A DNA stretch of 64,000 bases from CAMLFJ01 sp040902305 (GTDB taxonomy: Bacteria; Methylomirabilota; Methylomirabilia; Rokubacteriales; CSP1-6), in the NCBI GenBank assembly GCA_040902305.1, contig JBBDXN010000145.1, positions 1 to 64,000 of the forward strand, in the 5' to 3' direction. A program made the position numbers and the translations under genes. The notes below the pieces were generated by a model. It saw nothing but the letters and a program-made list of their open reading frames with translations, was not told where the DNA came from and did no database searches. How positions within the stretch are numbered: position 1 is the stretch's first letter; every line of letters starts with the position of its first letter. Shown here in pieces: positions 31,948 through 40,212 of this stretch.

Positions 31948-32744
31948 GAACTCATAAGTACCCGAACTTCTTGCTTCGGAAGCGGCGTCGGGACGCCGGA
32001 CGCGGCGAACCGGTCGGCCAGGCTCTTGTAGATCTCGGCTTCGCCGGGGACGACGTCCGGCACCCGCACCCAGGGGTTCACGCCCACCCGGACCCCGACC
32101 AGCTCGAGCTGCGCCACGCCCACCACCGGAGCCGGGTCGACGAGCACGCGGGGGTTGGCGGTGACGACCTCGCGGATCATGGCCAGCACCGCGGCGAGGT
32201 CCGAGCCGTGCGGCACCATCACGCTCAGGTGGATCTGCCGGGTGTGGCCGAAGTTGTGGAGGATCTCGCCCACGATCTTGCGGTTGGGAATGATGATGCG
32301 GGAGCGGTCGGGATGCAGCAGGGTGGTGGAGAACAGCTCGACGGTGTGCACGTCCCCCTTCTCCCCGACCACCTCGATGTGCTCGCCCACCCGGAACGGC
32401 TTGGTGAAGATGATGGTGAGCCCCGCGATGACGTTGCCGAGCACCCCCTGCAGCGCGATGCCGATGCCGATGCCCGCGACGCCGATGCCCGCGACGAGCG
32501 GGGCGATCTGGAAGCCGAACTTGTCGAGCGCGATCACCAGCGCGAACAGGACGACGACGATTCTCACGACTCGGACCATCAGCCGGCGCATCGGCGGCTC
32601 GAGCGCCATCCGGGTGAGCGGCCGCTCCACCGCCTTGCCCACCCACCAGGCGGCCATGAAGCCGGCCGCGAGGATCACGAGCGCGCCGAGGACCTGAAAC
32701 CCGTAGCGGATCGCGAGATCCAGGACCAGATCCGGGATGGGCAT
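31944..32744 (-). CDS. mscS: MscS family mechanosensitive channel
   Basis: Small-conductance mechanosensitive channel of 266 aa. Three membrane segments lie at about 14-35, 58-78 and 84-112. The pore helix block GIGVAGIGIGIALQGVLGNVIAGLTIIFTKPFRVGE is the hallmark of MscS. The cytoplasmic beta domain follows (VHTVELFSTTLLHPDRSRIIIPNRKIVGE). It releases solutes on hypo-osmotic shock. The ATG at 32744 has a GGGAGG Shine-Dalgarno sequence 6 bp upstream and is preferred to the in-frame ATG six codons earlier. The gene's stop overlaps the -35 box of the next operon. Confidence 0.94.
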   Translation of the reverse strand: MPIPDLVLDLAIRYGFQVLGALVILAAGFMAAWWVGKAVERPLTRMALEPPMRRLMVRVVRIVVVLFALVIALDKFGFQIAPLVAGIGVAGIGIGIALQGVLGNVIAGLTIIFTKPFRVGEHIEVVGEKGDVHTVELFSTTLLHPDRSRIIIPNRKIVGEILHNFGHTRQIHLSVMVPHGSDLAAVLAMIREVVTANPRVLVDPAPVVGVAQLELVGVRVGVNPWVRVPDVVPGEAEIYKSLADRFAASGVPTPLPKQEVRVLMSS

Positions 32745-32802
32745 GGTCGCCTCCCTGCTCATGACCGCGAGCCGTGAGCGTGCATCAGTCTCTCCGCCCG
32801 CC

Positions 32803-33390
32803 TCACCGCTCCTTGGTCAGGAAGGTGTCGTTGCGGTTCTTCGACCAGCACGCCTCGTTCTTCTCGCTGCAGCCGGGCCGCTCCTCGCCGTAGGAGATCG
32901 TCGTGATGCGGGAGGCCTCGATCCCCTGGGAGACGAGGTAGTTCATGGCCGCCTTGGCCCGCCGCTCGCCCAGGGCGAGGTTGTACTCGGAGGTGCCGCG
33001 CTCGTCGCAGTGCCCCTCGATCAGCACGAGCTGATTGGAATTGGCCTTGAGGTAGGCCGCGCCGGCGTCGAGCGTCTTGGCGTCCTCGGGCCGCACGTCC
33101 GACTTGTCGAACGAGAAGAAGATCGGCTTGAGCGCGGAGTTGGCCCGGTACTCCTTGGGCGGCGCCGGCGCAGGAGCCGGTGCGGCGGTCGGCGGCGCGA
33201 CTGGAGCCGGCGCCACCGGGGCGGGCGCCGGGGCCGGCGCGGCGGGAGTGGGCGGCGCGGCCGCGGGGGGCGGCACGGGCGGCGGCGCGGTGGCCGCGGT
33301 CATGGCAGGGCGCTTGGGACAGCCCGCGAGAAGGAGGGTGAGGGAGACGATCGGCAGCAGCGCGGCGACGGTTCGCACGTGTCCATTCAT
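32803..33390 (-). CDS. pal: OmpA-family peptidoglycan-associated lipoprotein (Pal-like)
   Basis: Outer-membrane lipoprotein of 195 aa. A signal peptide ends in the lipobox LLAG-Cys24. A 60-residue Ala/Pro linker (Ala-Pro repeats) leads to an OmpA C-terminal domain with the peptidoglycan-binding pattern IEGHCDERGTSEYNLALGERRA. Pal tethers the outer membrane to peptidoglycan within the Tol-Pal system. No tol genes are in the window. An AGGAGG site 8 bp upstream of the ATG at 33390 fixes the start; a TTG two codons upstream is less likely. The LysM/TPR lipoprotein gene upstream is on the same strand. Confidence 0.9.
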   Translation of the reverse strand: MNGHVRTVAALLPIVSLTLLLAGCPKRPAMTAATAPPPVPPPAAAPPTPAAPAPAPAPVAPAPVAPPTAAPAPAPAPPKEYRANSALKPIFFSFDKSDVRPEDAKTLDAGAAYLKANSNQLVLIEGHCDERGTSEYNLALGERRAKAAMNYLVSQGIEASRITTISYGEERPGCSEKNEACWSKNRNDTFLTKER

Positions 33391-33423
33391 GGTCAAGTCC
33401 TCCTAATTGGTCTCCATGTTTGA

Positions 33424-34596
33424 CTACTTTTTCATGCGCTGTTCGAGACCGCGCAGCAGCCTCTCCGCCTGGTCGATGTTGCGGCGGGCATTGGCGTTCC
33501 CCGGGTCCATCTCGAGCACCACGCGCCACTCCGCGATGGCTTCCCGGAGCTTCTCCTCGCGGTAGTAGCGTACGCCCCGCGTGTAGTGCTGCTCGATGAA
33601 GCGAGTGCGGGCCTGCCGGAGCAGGGCCGGCGTATCCTCGTAGTCGGGCTGCAGCCGCGCGAGCTGAGTCAGGCTCTGGATGGACTCGCCGTACTGCCGC
33701 GCGGTCATCTGGCCCTTGGCCTGGCCGTAGAGGGCCTGCTTCTTCAGCGTCAGCCCGTCGCGGTCACCCGGTTTGCCGGCCAGGAACTTGTCCACCGTCG
33801 TGATGGCGTCCGGATAGTCGTTGCGCTCGAGCGCCTCCCGGGCCTCCGCGAGCAACGGATTGACCTCGGGCGTGAACTCGTCCTTGGTCGCGGGCGCGCC
33901 GGGCGCCGCGGGCCCGGGGGCCGGGCCGGGCCGCGGCACGTCGGGGGTGGGGACGGCCGCCACCGCGGGCGCGGGCCGGCGCGCCTCCGGATGGATGAAC
34001 GGGACGCCCGGGATCTCGGGAATCTTCAGCGTGGTGCCGGCGGCCAGGCGTGGATTGGGCGGCAGCTGATTGGTCTCCCAGATCACCTCCGACCGCGAGC
34101 GGTCGCCGTAGTACCGCTGGGCGAGGGCGGTCAGGGTATCCCCCGCCCGCACGGTGTGGGTGATGGACTCGACCTCGCGCGTGTCGCTCTGCAGCGCCTC
34201 GAAGGCGGCGCGGTTCGACGGGTCGAGGGCGAGCGCGGCCAGGAACTGCCGCCGCGCCTCCACGTGCACCCCCCGGCCAAGGGCCTTGCGCCCCTCGTCG
34301 AGCCGCTCCGCCCCCGCCTGGGCGATTCGCGCCTGCAGGGCGCGCAGGGACTCGCGCGCCCTGGCATCGCCCGGCGTGATCGCGAGCGCGATCTTCCATT
34401 CCTCGGCGGCGCGCCGGAGCTGGCCGTCGCGCTCCAGCACCTCCGCCTGCTCGCGGTGCCGGGCCGCGAGCGGATCCCGCGCGATGGGGGCGGCCCCCGC
34501 GGCGGGCTCGCTCGGTGCGCCGGTCAGCATCGCGCAGCCGCCGAGCGCCAGGGCGAGCGCCGCGGCGGCGAGCCATCCTCGCTCGGTGGGCTTCAC
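33424..34596 (-). CDS. TPR and LysM domain lipoprotein
   Basis: Lipoprotein of 390 aa with lipobox GG-Cys21. Residues about 40-135 and 255-385 carry tetratricopeptide-like helical repeats (for example REKLREAIAEWRVVLEMDPGNANARRNIDQAERL). A LysM domain lies between them at about 148-195 (HTVRAGDTLTALAQRYYGDRS), expected to bind peptidoglycan. A Pro/Ala-rich linker follows. The GTG at 34596 overlaps the stop of the deacetylase gene (GTGA). The context, with a deacetylase also bearing a LysM-like part and Pal, points to a cell-wall or envelope assembly role. Confidence 0.88.
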   Translation of the reverse strand: MKPTERGWLAAAALALALGGCAMLTGAPSEPAAGAAPIARDPLAARHREQAEVLERDGQLRRAAEEWKIALAITPGDARARESLRALQARIAQAGAERLDEGRKALGRGVHVEARRQFLAALALDPSNRAAFEALQSDTREVESITHTVRAGDTLTALAQRYYGDRSRSEVIWETNQLPPNPRLAAGTTLKIPEIPGVPFIHPEARRPAPAVAAVPTPDVPRPGPAPGPAAPGAPATKDEFTPEVNPLLAEAREALERNDYPDAITTVDKFLAGKPGDRDGLTLKKQALYGQAKGQMTARQYGESIQSLTQLARLQPDYEDTPALLRQARTRFIEQHYTRGVRYYREEKLREAIAEWRVVLEMDPGNANARRNIDQAERLLRGLEQRMKK

Positions 34597-35630
34597 CGCA
34601 GATTCTCCTCCTGGAAGACGTTCAGGTTCTTGACGAAGTCGTCGAGCGTCATCTCGGAATAGATCTGGCTCCGGTGCCCGGCGAGCGGCCGCACGAAGGA
34701 GGCATTGCCCTGGCGCCGGACCGAGAACGCGGCGACATAGCCGTGCTCCTTCACCTTCGACAGCAGTCCCTCCTCCCAGCGCCCGTAAGGGTAGGCCAGG
34801 ACCTGGCTCCGCCGCCCGAGGTTGCGATTGAACAGGTCCTGCGGCTGCTCCAGCTCCGCCTGCATCCGGCGCGCGTACTGCGCCTCGGTCTCGCCCGCCG
34901 CGCGGCGCAGGTCGGCGTGGGTCTTGGTGTGGGCCTGGATGTCGAAGCCCGCGGCGGCCAGCTCCCGCAGGTCGTTCCAGGACAGCGCGCCGCGCCCCGC
35001 CCCCACCCAGTCCGTATAGATGAAGAGGGTGGCGGTGAAACCCAGCTCCTTGAGGACCGGATAGGCGTGGTCCTTGAAGGCGCGATAGCCGTCGTCGAAG
35101 GTGAGCACGACCGCTCGCTGCGGGAGCTGGCGGTCGAGGCGGGTGAACTCGACGAAGTCGGCGAGGCTCACCACCCGGTAGCCGTTGGTCTTGAGATACC
35201 GCATCTGCTCGCGGAAGCTCGCGGCGGCCAGCACGAGACGGCCCTTCGCCTGCTCGGCCAGGTTGTGATAGGTGAGGATCGGCACGATCTGGTAGCCGCC
35301 CGGCGTCACCCCGCCCGGGTTCCACGGCCGGCGCGGGATCACGACCTCCTGGCCCGGCGCGAAGGCGCTGCGTCCGGTGTAGTCCTCGATCATCCACGCG
35401 CGGTCGCCGCCGCCCAGGTATCGCGCCGCGAGGGTCTCGGGCGTGTCGCCGGGCTGGGCGAAGGTGACGATGAAATCTTCCGACTCGTAGGCGGCGGGAC
35501 GCGGCGCCGGCGCGGCGGCCGGCGTCGGGCCGGACGCGGGCGGCGTCGCGGTGGCGCAGCCGACGAGCCACAGCGCGGCGACACTTGAAGCCAGAACCCG
35601 CCCTCGGACACGCCGCCCGATCATCCCCAT
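34593..35630 (-). CDS. LysM-like lipoprotein polysaccharide deacetylase
   Basis: Protein of 345 aa. Lipobox VG-Cys25, then a LysM-like N-terminal part (about 50-100, QPGDTPETLAARYLGGGD...PGQEVVIPRRPW). The NodB-type deacetylase domain follows from about 115. Its motifs are TFDDGYRAF (catalytic Asp pair) and AHTKTHADL (metal His residues), with YPYGRWEE later. It would remove acetyl groups from an N-acetylated glycan at the envelope, for example peptidoglycan or an exopolysaccharide. ATG at 35630, with another two codons downstream. It overlaps and is co-transcribed with the TPR/LysM lipoprotein. Confidence 0.9.
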   Translation of the reverse strand: MGMIGRRVRGRVLASSVAALWLVGCATATPPASGPTPAAAPAPRPAAYESEDFIVTFAQPGDTPETLAARYLGGGDRAWMIEDYTGRSAFAPGQEVVIPRRPWNPGGVTPGGYQIVPILTYHNLAEQAKGRLVLAAASFREQMRYLKTNGYRVVSLADFVEFTRLDRQLPQRAVVLTFDDGYRAFKDHAYPVLKELGFTATLFIYTDWVGAGRGALSWNDLRELAAAGFDIQAHTKTHADLRRAAGETEAQYARRMQAELEQPQDLFNRNLGRRSQVLAYPYGRWEEGLLSKVKEHGYVAAFSVRRQGNASFVRPLAGHRSQIYSEMTLDDFVKNLNVFQEENLR

Positions 35631-35658
35631 ATCCTACGCGACCCGGTCGAGAACGCGC

Positions 35659-37113
35659 TCAAACTACGGCCGCCAACCCCAGCACCTCGTAGACCTCGAC
35701 TTCCTCTTCCTTGCCCTTGACCCGAATGCGTCCCAGCGGCCGCGCGTCCACGAGGTCGCGCACGCGCTCGTAGGTGCGGTGGCTGATCAGGATCTGGCCG
35801 GGCTTGGCGTTGGACTCGAGCCGCGCCGCGAGGTTGACGCTGTCGCCGATGACGGTGTACTCCATCCGGTCCTCGGTGCCCACCGTGCCGGCCACCGCCT
35901 CGCCGGCGCTGACCCCGATGCCCACCGCGATGGGCTCCTTGCCGTCGCGCTGCCGGCGCGCGTTGAGGCCGGTGATGCCCTCCTGCATGGCGAGCGCGGT
36001 GCGGATGGCGCGCGCGGAGTGATCGGGATGCGCCATCGGGGCACCGAACACCGCCATCACCGCGTCGCCCAGGAACTTGTCGAGGGTGCCGTCGAACTTG
36101 AAGGTGGTCTCGATCATGAGGGTGTAGAAGTCGTTGAGCAGCAGCACGACCTCCTCCGGGCTCAGGCGCTCCGAGAGCGGGGTGAACCCCCGCACGTCGC
36201 AGAAGAGGACGGTCACCTGGCGCCGCTCGCCGGAGAGGACCAGGTTCTCCGGATCTTTCAGGATCTCCTCCACGACCTCGCGCGCCACGTAGCGGGTGAA
36301 GGCGCGCTTGATCATCTCCTTCTCGCGCAGGCTGCGCGCCATCCGGTTGAAGGAGTCGGTCAGCACGCCCAGCTCGTCGCGCGAGGCCACCGGCAGCGCG
36401 ATGTTGAAGTTGCCGGAGGCGATCGCGCGGGTCGCCTGCACCAGGCGGAAGATCGGGCGCGAGAGCAGCGCGGCCAGGCCGACCGCGCCGCCGAGCCCGG
36501 CCAGGACCATGAGCAGGGTGATCAGCAGGGCCTGGTTGCGCGCGCTCACGAGCGCGGCGGTGATCGCCTCCTCGCTGAAGCCCAGGTAGAGCGCGCCGAC
36601 CGGCACCCCGCTGTACACCAGCGGCACCGCGAAGTCGATGATGCGGCCCTGCGGCGTCTTGTAGGTCTGGACCAGGAGCCGGTTCTCGAGCGGCTCCAGC
36701 TCCTTCGGCCGCACCACCGCGCTCTTCACCGCCCGCGCGTCGGAGTGGGCGAGCACCTTGCCGTCGTGGTCGGACACGATCACGTAGGCCACGTCCTTGT
36801 CCTTCATGGCGTCGGTGACCAGCACCCCGAGGGTCAGCTCGTCGTTCGTGAGCAGCGGGGTCTTGGCGCCGGCCGCGAAGTTCTCGGCCATGGTGAGCCC
36901 GCGCTTGGTCATCTCCGCGGTCAGGCTCTGCTGCTGTTGCCGGAGCAGGAAGAAGCCCACCAGCGCCACCGCGAGCACCACGAGCGCGGTGATGAGGAGG
37001 CTGAGCTTGATCTTGAGCGGCACGCGGATCGCGGTCGAATCCGGCGCCTCGCCCGCTCCGACCACGTCCGTCGCCACCGGGGAAGCCGCCATCGAGCCGG
37101 TCGGGGTGTCCAC
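35659..37113 (-). CDS. Membrane-bound adenylate/guanylate cyclase (class III)
   Basis: Nucleotide cyclase of 484 aa. One membrane helix at about 34-58, an extracytoplasmic sensor domain (about 60-180), a second helix (about 190-213), and a HAMP domain (about 215-270: SRPIFRLVQATRAIASGNF...DELGVLTDSFNRMARSL). The class III catalytic domain spans about 295-475, with metal-binding Asp in VLFCDVRGFT and GDAVMAVFG, and IGVSAGEAVAGTVG later. It makes a cyclic nucleotide in response to an external signal. It follows the AcuC-like gene on the same strand and probably shares the moaC promoter. Confidence 0.92.
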   Translation of the reverse strand: MDTPTGSMAASPVATDVVGAGEAPDSTAIRVPLKIKLSLLITALVVLAVALVGFFLLRQQQQSLTAEMTKRGLTMAENFAAGAKTPLLTNDELTLGVLVTDAMKDKDVAYVIVSDHDGKVLAHSDARAVKSAVVRPKELEPLENRLLVQTYKTPQGRIIDFAVPLVYSGVPVGALYLGFSEEAITAALVSARNQALLITLLMVLAGLGGAVGLAALLSRPIFRLVQATRAIASGNFNIALPVASRDELGVLTDSFNRMARSLREKEMIKRAFTRYVAREVVEEILKDPENLVLSGERRQVTVLFCDVRGFTPLSERLSPEEVVLLLNDFYTLMIETTFKFDGTLDKFLGDAVMAVFGAPMAHPDHSARAIRTALAMQEGITGLNARRQRDGKEPIAVGIGVSAGEAVAGTVGTEDRMEYTVIGDSVNLAARLESNAKPGQILISHRTYERVRDLVDARPLGRIRVKGKEEEVEVYEVLGLAAVV

Positions 37114-37122
37114 CCCCCGATT

Positions 37123-38250
37123 CTACAGCCCGTGCAGCGGGAATATCTTCTCCTGGATCTCCCCCACCTGCCGGCGCGCGTACTCCTCGGCCCAGCGGCG
37201 GGTGTCCGGCGGCAGTACCTCGGGCGGATCGGCCAGGGACAGGATCCCCAGCCCGAGCCGCTGCATGTCCTGGTGACTCTCGCGCGGCAGGGCCAGGGGC
37301 AGCTCCACGTCGTTCATGGCCGCCCACGCCGCGGTCCAGGCCCGGGCCACGTTGGTCAGGTCATAGCCCCCGCCGCCCAGGGCCACGACCCGGGGCGCCA
37401 GCGGCAGGAGGCGTTTCACCGCGCGGGTGAAGCCCTGGACGGTCAGGCTCAAGTGGGTCAGCGGGTCGGTGCGGTGCGAATCGATGCCGAGCTGGATGAC
37501 CAGCGCGTCGGGCTTGAAGGCGGTCACCAGTGGAGGGACCACCGCCTCGAACGCCTCGTGGTAGACCGCGTCGTCGGTGAGCGGCTGGAGCGGCACGTTC
37601 ACCGAATACCCGAGGCCGGCCCCCTCCCCCATCTCCACCACGAAGCCGGTGCCCGGGAAGAGCCGGTCGCCGCGCTCGTGGGTGGACACCGTGAGCACGT
37701 TGGGATCGTCGTAGAAGGCGAACTGGACCCCGTCGCCGTGGTGCGCGTCGATGTCCACGTAGGCCACCCGGAGGCCGCGCTCGCGCAGGCGCATGATGGC
37801 CAGCACCGCGTCGTTGATGTAGCAGAAGCCCGAGGCCCGCCCGGGCATGGCGTGATGCAGCCCGCCCGCGAAGTGGAAGGCGCGCGTCGCTTCCCCGTCG
37901 GCCACCAGCCGCGCCGCCAGCAGGGAGCCGCCCGCCCCGAGCTGGGCGGCCTCCCAGAGCCCCGGGAAGATCGGGTTGTCGCCCGGGCCGAGCCCGTAGC
38001 GGGCGGCGTGCGGCACCCAGTCCCCCGCGCTCACCGCGCGCAGGACCTCGATGTATTCGCGCGAGTGGAAGCGGGCGATCTCGTCGAGCTCGGCGGCCTC
38101 GGGTGCCAGCACCTTGGCGCGCGGCAGCGTGGTGAGGCCGTAGGCCTCCATCAACCGCCAGGTGAGCCCGAGCCGCTCCATGCGGAGCGGGTGCTCCGGC
38201 CCGTAGTCGAACTGGCGCCACTCGTCGGAGTAGATGATCGCGGTGGTCAT
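37123..38250 (-). CDS. Histone deacetylase family protein (AcuC-like)
   Basis: Zinc-dependent deacetylase fold, 375 aa, near the length of AcuC. Conserved blocks: PEHPLRMERL at the N-terminus, GGLHHAMPGRASGFCYINDAVLAI (tandem His), YVDIDAHHGDGVQFAFYDD (metal Asp and His) and LGGGGYDL near the C-terminus. AcuC deacetylates acetyl-CoA synthetase in Bacillus; other relatives act on acetylpolyamines. No acsA or acuA is nearby. ATG at 38250, 6 bp after moaC. Transcribed with moaC and the cyclase. Confidence 0.92.
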   Translation of the reverse strand: MTTAIIYSDEWRQFDYGPEHPLRMERLGLTWRLMEAYGLTTLPRAKVLAPEAAELDEIARFHSREYIEVLRAVSAGDWVPHAARYGLGPGDNPIFPGLWEAAQLGAGGSLLAARLVADGEATRAFHFAGGLHHAMPGRASGFCYINDAVLAIMRLRERGLRVAYVDIDAHHGDGVQFAFYDDPNVLTVSTHERGDRLFPGTGFVVEMGEGAGLGYSVNVPLQPLTDDAVYHEAFEAVVPPLVTAFKPDALVIQLGIDSHRTDPLTHLSLTVQGFTRAVKRLLPLAPRVVALGGGGYDLTNVARAWTAAWAAMNDVELPLALPRESHQDMQRLGLGILSLADPPEVLPPDTRRWAEEYARRQVGEIQEKIFPLHGL

Positions 38251-38256
38251 GCGCGG

Positions 38257-38784
38257 TCAGGGTCCGTTGCGGTGACTTGGCCCACTGCGGCGCCAGGTGC
38301 CGGATTTGCCTCCGGACTTCTCGACGAGGCAGAGGTTCGTCAAGACGACGCCCTTGTCGATGGCCTTCACCATGTCGTACACGGTGAGGCCCGCCACCGC
38401 GGCCGCGATCAGCGCTTCCATCTCCACGCCGGTCTTGTCCACCGTGCGCACGCGGGCGTGCACCGTGATGGTGGAGCGGCGCGAGTCCAGCGCGAACTCG
38501 ACGTCCACCCCCGTGATGCGCAGCGGATGGCAGAGCGGGATCAGGTCGGGCGTGCGCTTGGCCGCCATGATGCCCGCGGTGCGGGCGACCCCGAGCACGT
38601 CGCCCTTGGCGAGCTGGCCGGCGCGGACCGCGGCCAGGGTCGCCGCCTTCATCTTGAGGGTGACGCGGGCCGCCGCCGCCCGGACGGTCTCCGCCTTGGC
38701 GGAGACATCCACCATCCGCGCCTCACCGGCAGGGGTCAGGTGGGAGAGGCCACGAAAGCCCGGCATCTCCCGGGACGGGGACAT
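38257..38784 (-). CDS. moaC: Cyclic pyranopterin monophosphate synthase
   Basis: Second enzyme of molybdenum cofactor synthesis, converting the MoaA product to cyclic pyranopterin monophosphate. The family blocks are intact: MVDVSAKAETVRAAAA, GIMAAKRTPDLIPLCHPL (catalytic His), GVEMEALIAAAVAGLTVYDMVKAIDKG (Asp and Lys of the active site) and LVEKSGGKSG. Length 175 aa with a short N-terminal extension; the start at 38784 or the ATG at 38766 are both possible. It lies near the mod/tup and Mo-hydroxylase genes, consistent with local cofactor supply. Confidence 0.94.
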   Translation of the reverse strand: MSPSREMPGFRGLSHLTPAGEARMVDVSAKAETVRAAAARVTLKMKAATLAAVRAGQLAKGDVLGVARTAGIMAAKRTPDLIPLCHPLRITGVDVEFALDSRRSTITVHARVRTVDKTGVEMEALIAAAVAGLTVYDMVKAIDKGVVLTNLCLVEKSGGKSGTWRRSGPSHRNGP

Positions 38785-38804
38785 CGGTCGGGTGGGAACC
38801 CGAC

Positions 38805-39035
38805 TCAGGCGTGAGTCGCGGCGCGCGCGTGCCGGAGAAGCGCTTCCATCCGGTCCTTCGCGATGAGCTTGAGCTTCTTCAGCTCGCTCACGCGCCACTG
38901 CTGATCGGAGGAGAGGAAGCCGCGTCCGGTCAGCGCGCCCAGCTCCTCCTCGTAGCGGGTGTGCTCCTCGCGGAGCGTGCGGAAATCGTGATTCTCGGCG
39001 GTGAGTCGCTCGATGAACGCTTCCGTATCGGGCAT
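38805..39035 (-). CDS. DUF465 (YdcH-like) small coiled-coil protein
   Basis: Protein of 76 aa with the DUF465 pattern: EHTRYEEEL in the first helix, a short turn, then WRVSELKKLKLIAKDRMEALLRHAR. Members are small helical hairpins of unknown function. The ATG at 39035 follows AAGGAGGT. It is the first gene after a strong promoter and is followed by moaC with 20 bp between. Confidence 0.85.
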   Translation of the reverse strand: MPDTEAFIERLTAENHDFRTLREEHTRYEEELGALTGRGFLSSDQQWRVSELKKLKLIAKDRMEALLRHARAATHA

Positions 39036-39088
39036 GCGGACCTCCTTGCGAGGCGGTTGACCCTGCCCCAGCCAGCGTCAGTACCCGC

Positions 39089-39118
39089 GTTATACTCCCC
39101 GGCTCTTCGACGTGTCAA
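39089..39118 (-). promoter_or_regulatory. Sigma-70 promoter of the DUF465-moaC-acuC-cyclase operon
   Basis: Minus-strand TTGACA (39118-39113) and TATAAC (39094-39089) with an 18-bp spacer, 53 bp upstream of the DUF465 ATG. As at the reductase operon, the -35 box includes the TGA stop of the upstream gene (tupC-like). Confidence 0.75.
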
Positions 39119-40212
39119 GGCTTGGCGTGGCGCAGGAGATGGGGCGCCGTCGCCTTGAAGTGCGCGGTCACCGGACTGCCCGGCGCGAAGCCCAACTCCT
39201 CCACGGAGCGCTGCGTCACGAGGGCCACCAGCGGGAATCCGCAGTCAATGATCACACGTACATGTGGACCATTCGGCACCAGGCGCTGGACCCGCCCGCC
39301 GAGCCGGTTGAACTCCCGCGTCCCGCCCGGCTTGGGGCCGCCGGGAAAGACCGCCACGTCCTCCGGTCTCACGCAGAGGCGCACGCGCTCGCCCGGCGCG
39401 GCCCGCTGCGCCACCTCGACCATCTGTCCCCCGACGTCCACCAGGGCCCGATCCTGATTCCACTCCACGACCCGCCCGTCGAGAATGGTCTCCACCCCCA
39501 CGAATCGCGCCACGTCCTCCGACGCGGGGGCCCGGAAGACCTGGGCCGCGTCGTCGAGCTGGACCAGGCGGCCGCCCATGAGGACGCCGACCCGATCGCC
39601 CAGCGTCATGGCCTCGGCGCGATCGTGCGTCACCAGCACGGTGGTCGTGCGCTCCTGGCGCAGGATCCCGGCGAAATCCTCGAGGAGCGCCTCGCGGGTG
39701 GGCGGGTCGAGGGAGGAGAACGGCTCGTCCAGCAACAGCAGCTCGGGCTCGAGCACGAGCGCGCGGGCGAGCGCGGTCCGCTGGGCTTCGCCCCCCGAGA
39801 GCGTCCGGGCCTGGCGGGAGGCCAGATGCGCGATGCCGAGCCGGGTGAGCCACGCGTCCACCTGGGGCGCGGTCCGCCCGGCGGCCACCCCGCGAAAGCG
39901 GAGCCCGAGGGCGACGTTGTCCCGGACGGTGGTGTCGGCGAGCAACGGCTCCTGGAAGACGCTGGCCATGCGCCGCCTCACCGCGAGGCCATCGGACCGG
40001 CTCACCGGCTCGCCCTGGAATCGCACGCTGCCCACGGTCGGCACCTCGAGCAGGCCCAGCAGGCGGAGCAGGGTGGACTTGCCCGCGCCGTTCGGGCCGA
40101 TGACCGCGAGCACCTGGCCCGCGTCCACCGCCAGCTCGGGGATCTCCAGCACGGTTCCGCCGGCGCGGATGACCTGGACGGCATGGAGCGCGACGACGGG
40201 CGGCGGCGTCAT
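39115..40212 (-). CDS. tupC: Tungstate-type ABC transporter ATP-binding protein
   Basis: ABC ATPase of 365 aa. Walker A GPNGAGKST, signature LSGGEAQRTALARAL, Walker B LLLLDEPFSSLD and H-loop VTHDRAEA lie in the first 220 residues. A TOBE/molybdate-binding-like regulatory domain follows. The gene is the last of the tupAB-modABC-tupC operon, and its ATG at 40212 overlaps the modC stop by 4 bp. Pairing with TupA and TupB is inferred from gene content: the operon has two substrate-binding proteins, two permeases and two ATPases, and this is the less ModC-like ATPase. Confidence 0.85.
   Translation of the reverse strand: MTPPPVVALHAVQVIRAGGTVLEIPELAVDAGQVLAVIGPNGAGKSTLLRLLGLLEVPTVGSVRFQGEPVSRSDGLAVRRRMASVFQEPLLADTTVRDNVALGLRFRGVAAGRTAPQVDAWLTRLGIAHLASRQARTLSGGEAQRTALARALVLEPELLLLDEPFSSLDPPTREALLEDFAGILRQERTTTVLVTHDRAEAMTLGDRVGVLMGGRLVQLDDAAQVFRAPASEDVARFVGVETILDGRVVEWNQDRALVDVGGQMVEVAQRAAPGERVRLCVRPEDVAVFPGGPKPGGTREFNRLGGRVQRLVPNGPHVRVIIDCGFPLVALVTQRSVEELGFAPGSPVTAHFKATAPHLLRHAKP

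Noticed and set aside
35551..38814. A 1087-codon plus-strand open frame across the cyclase and deacetylase genes
   Set aside because: It is antisense to well-recognised genes, is dominated by His/Arg/Val-rich composition and has no motif. It is a GC-driven shadow.
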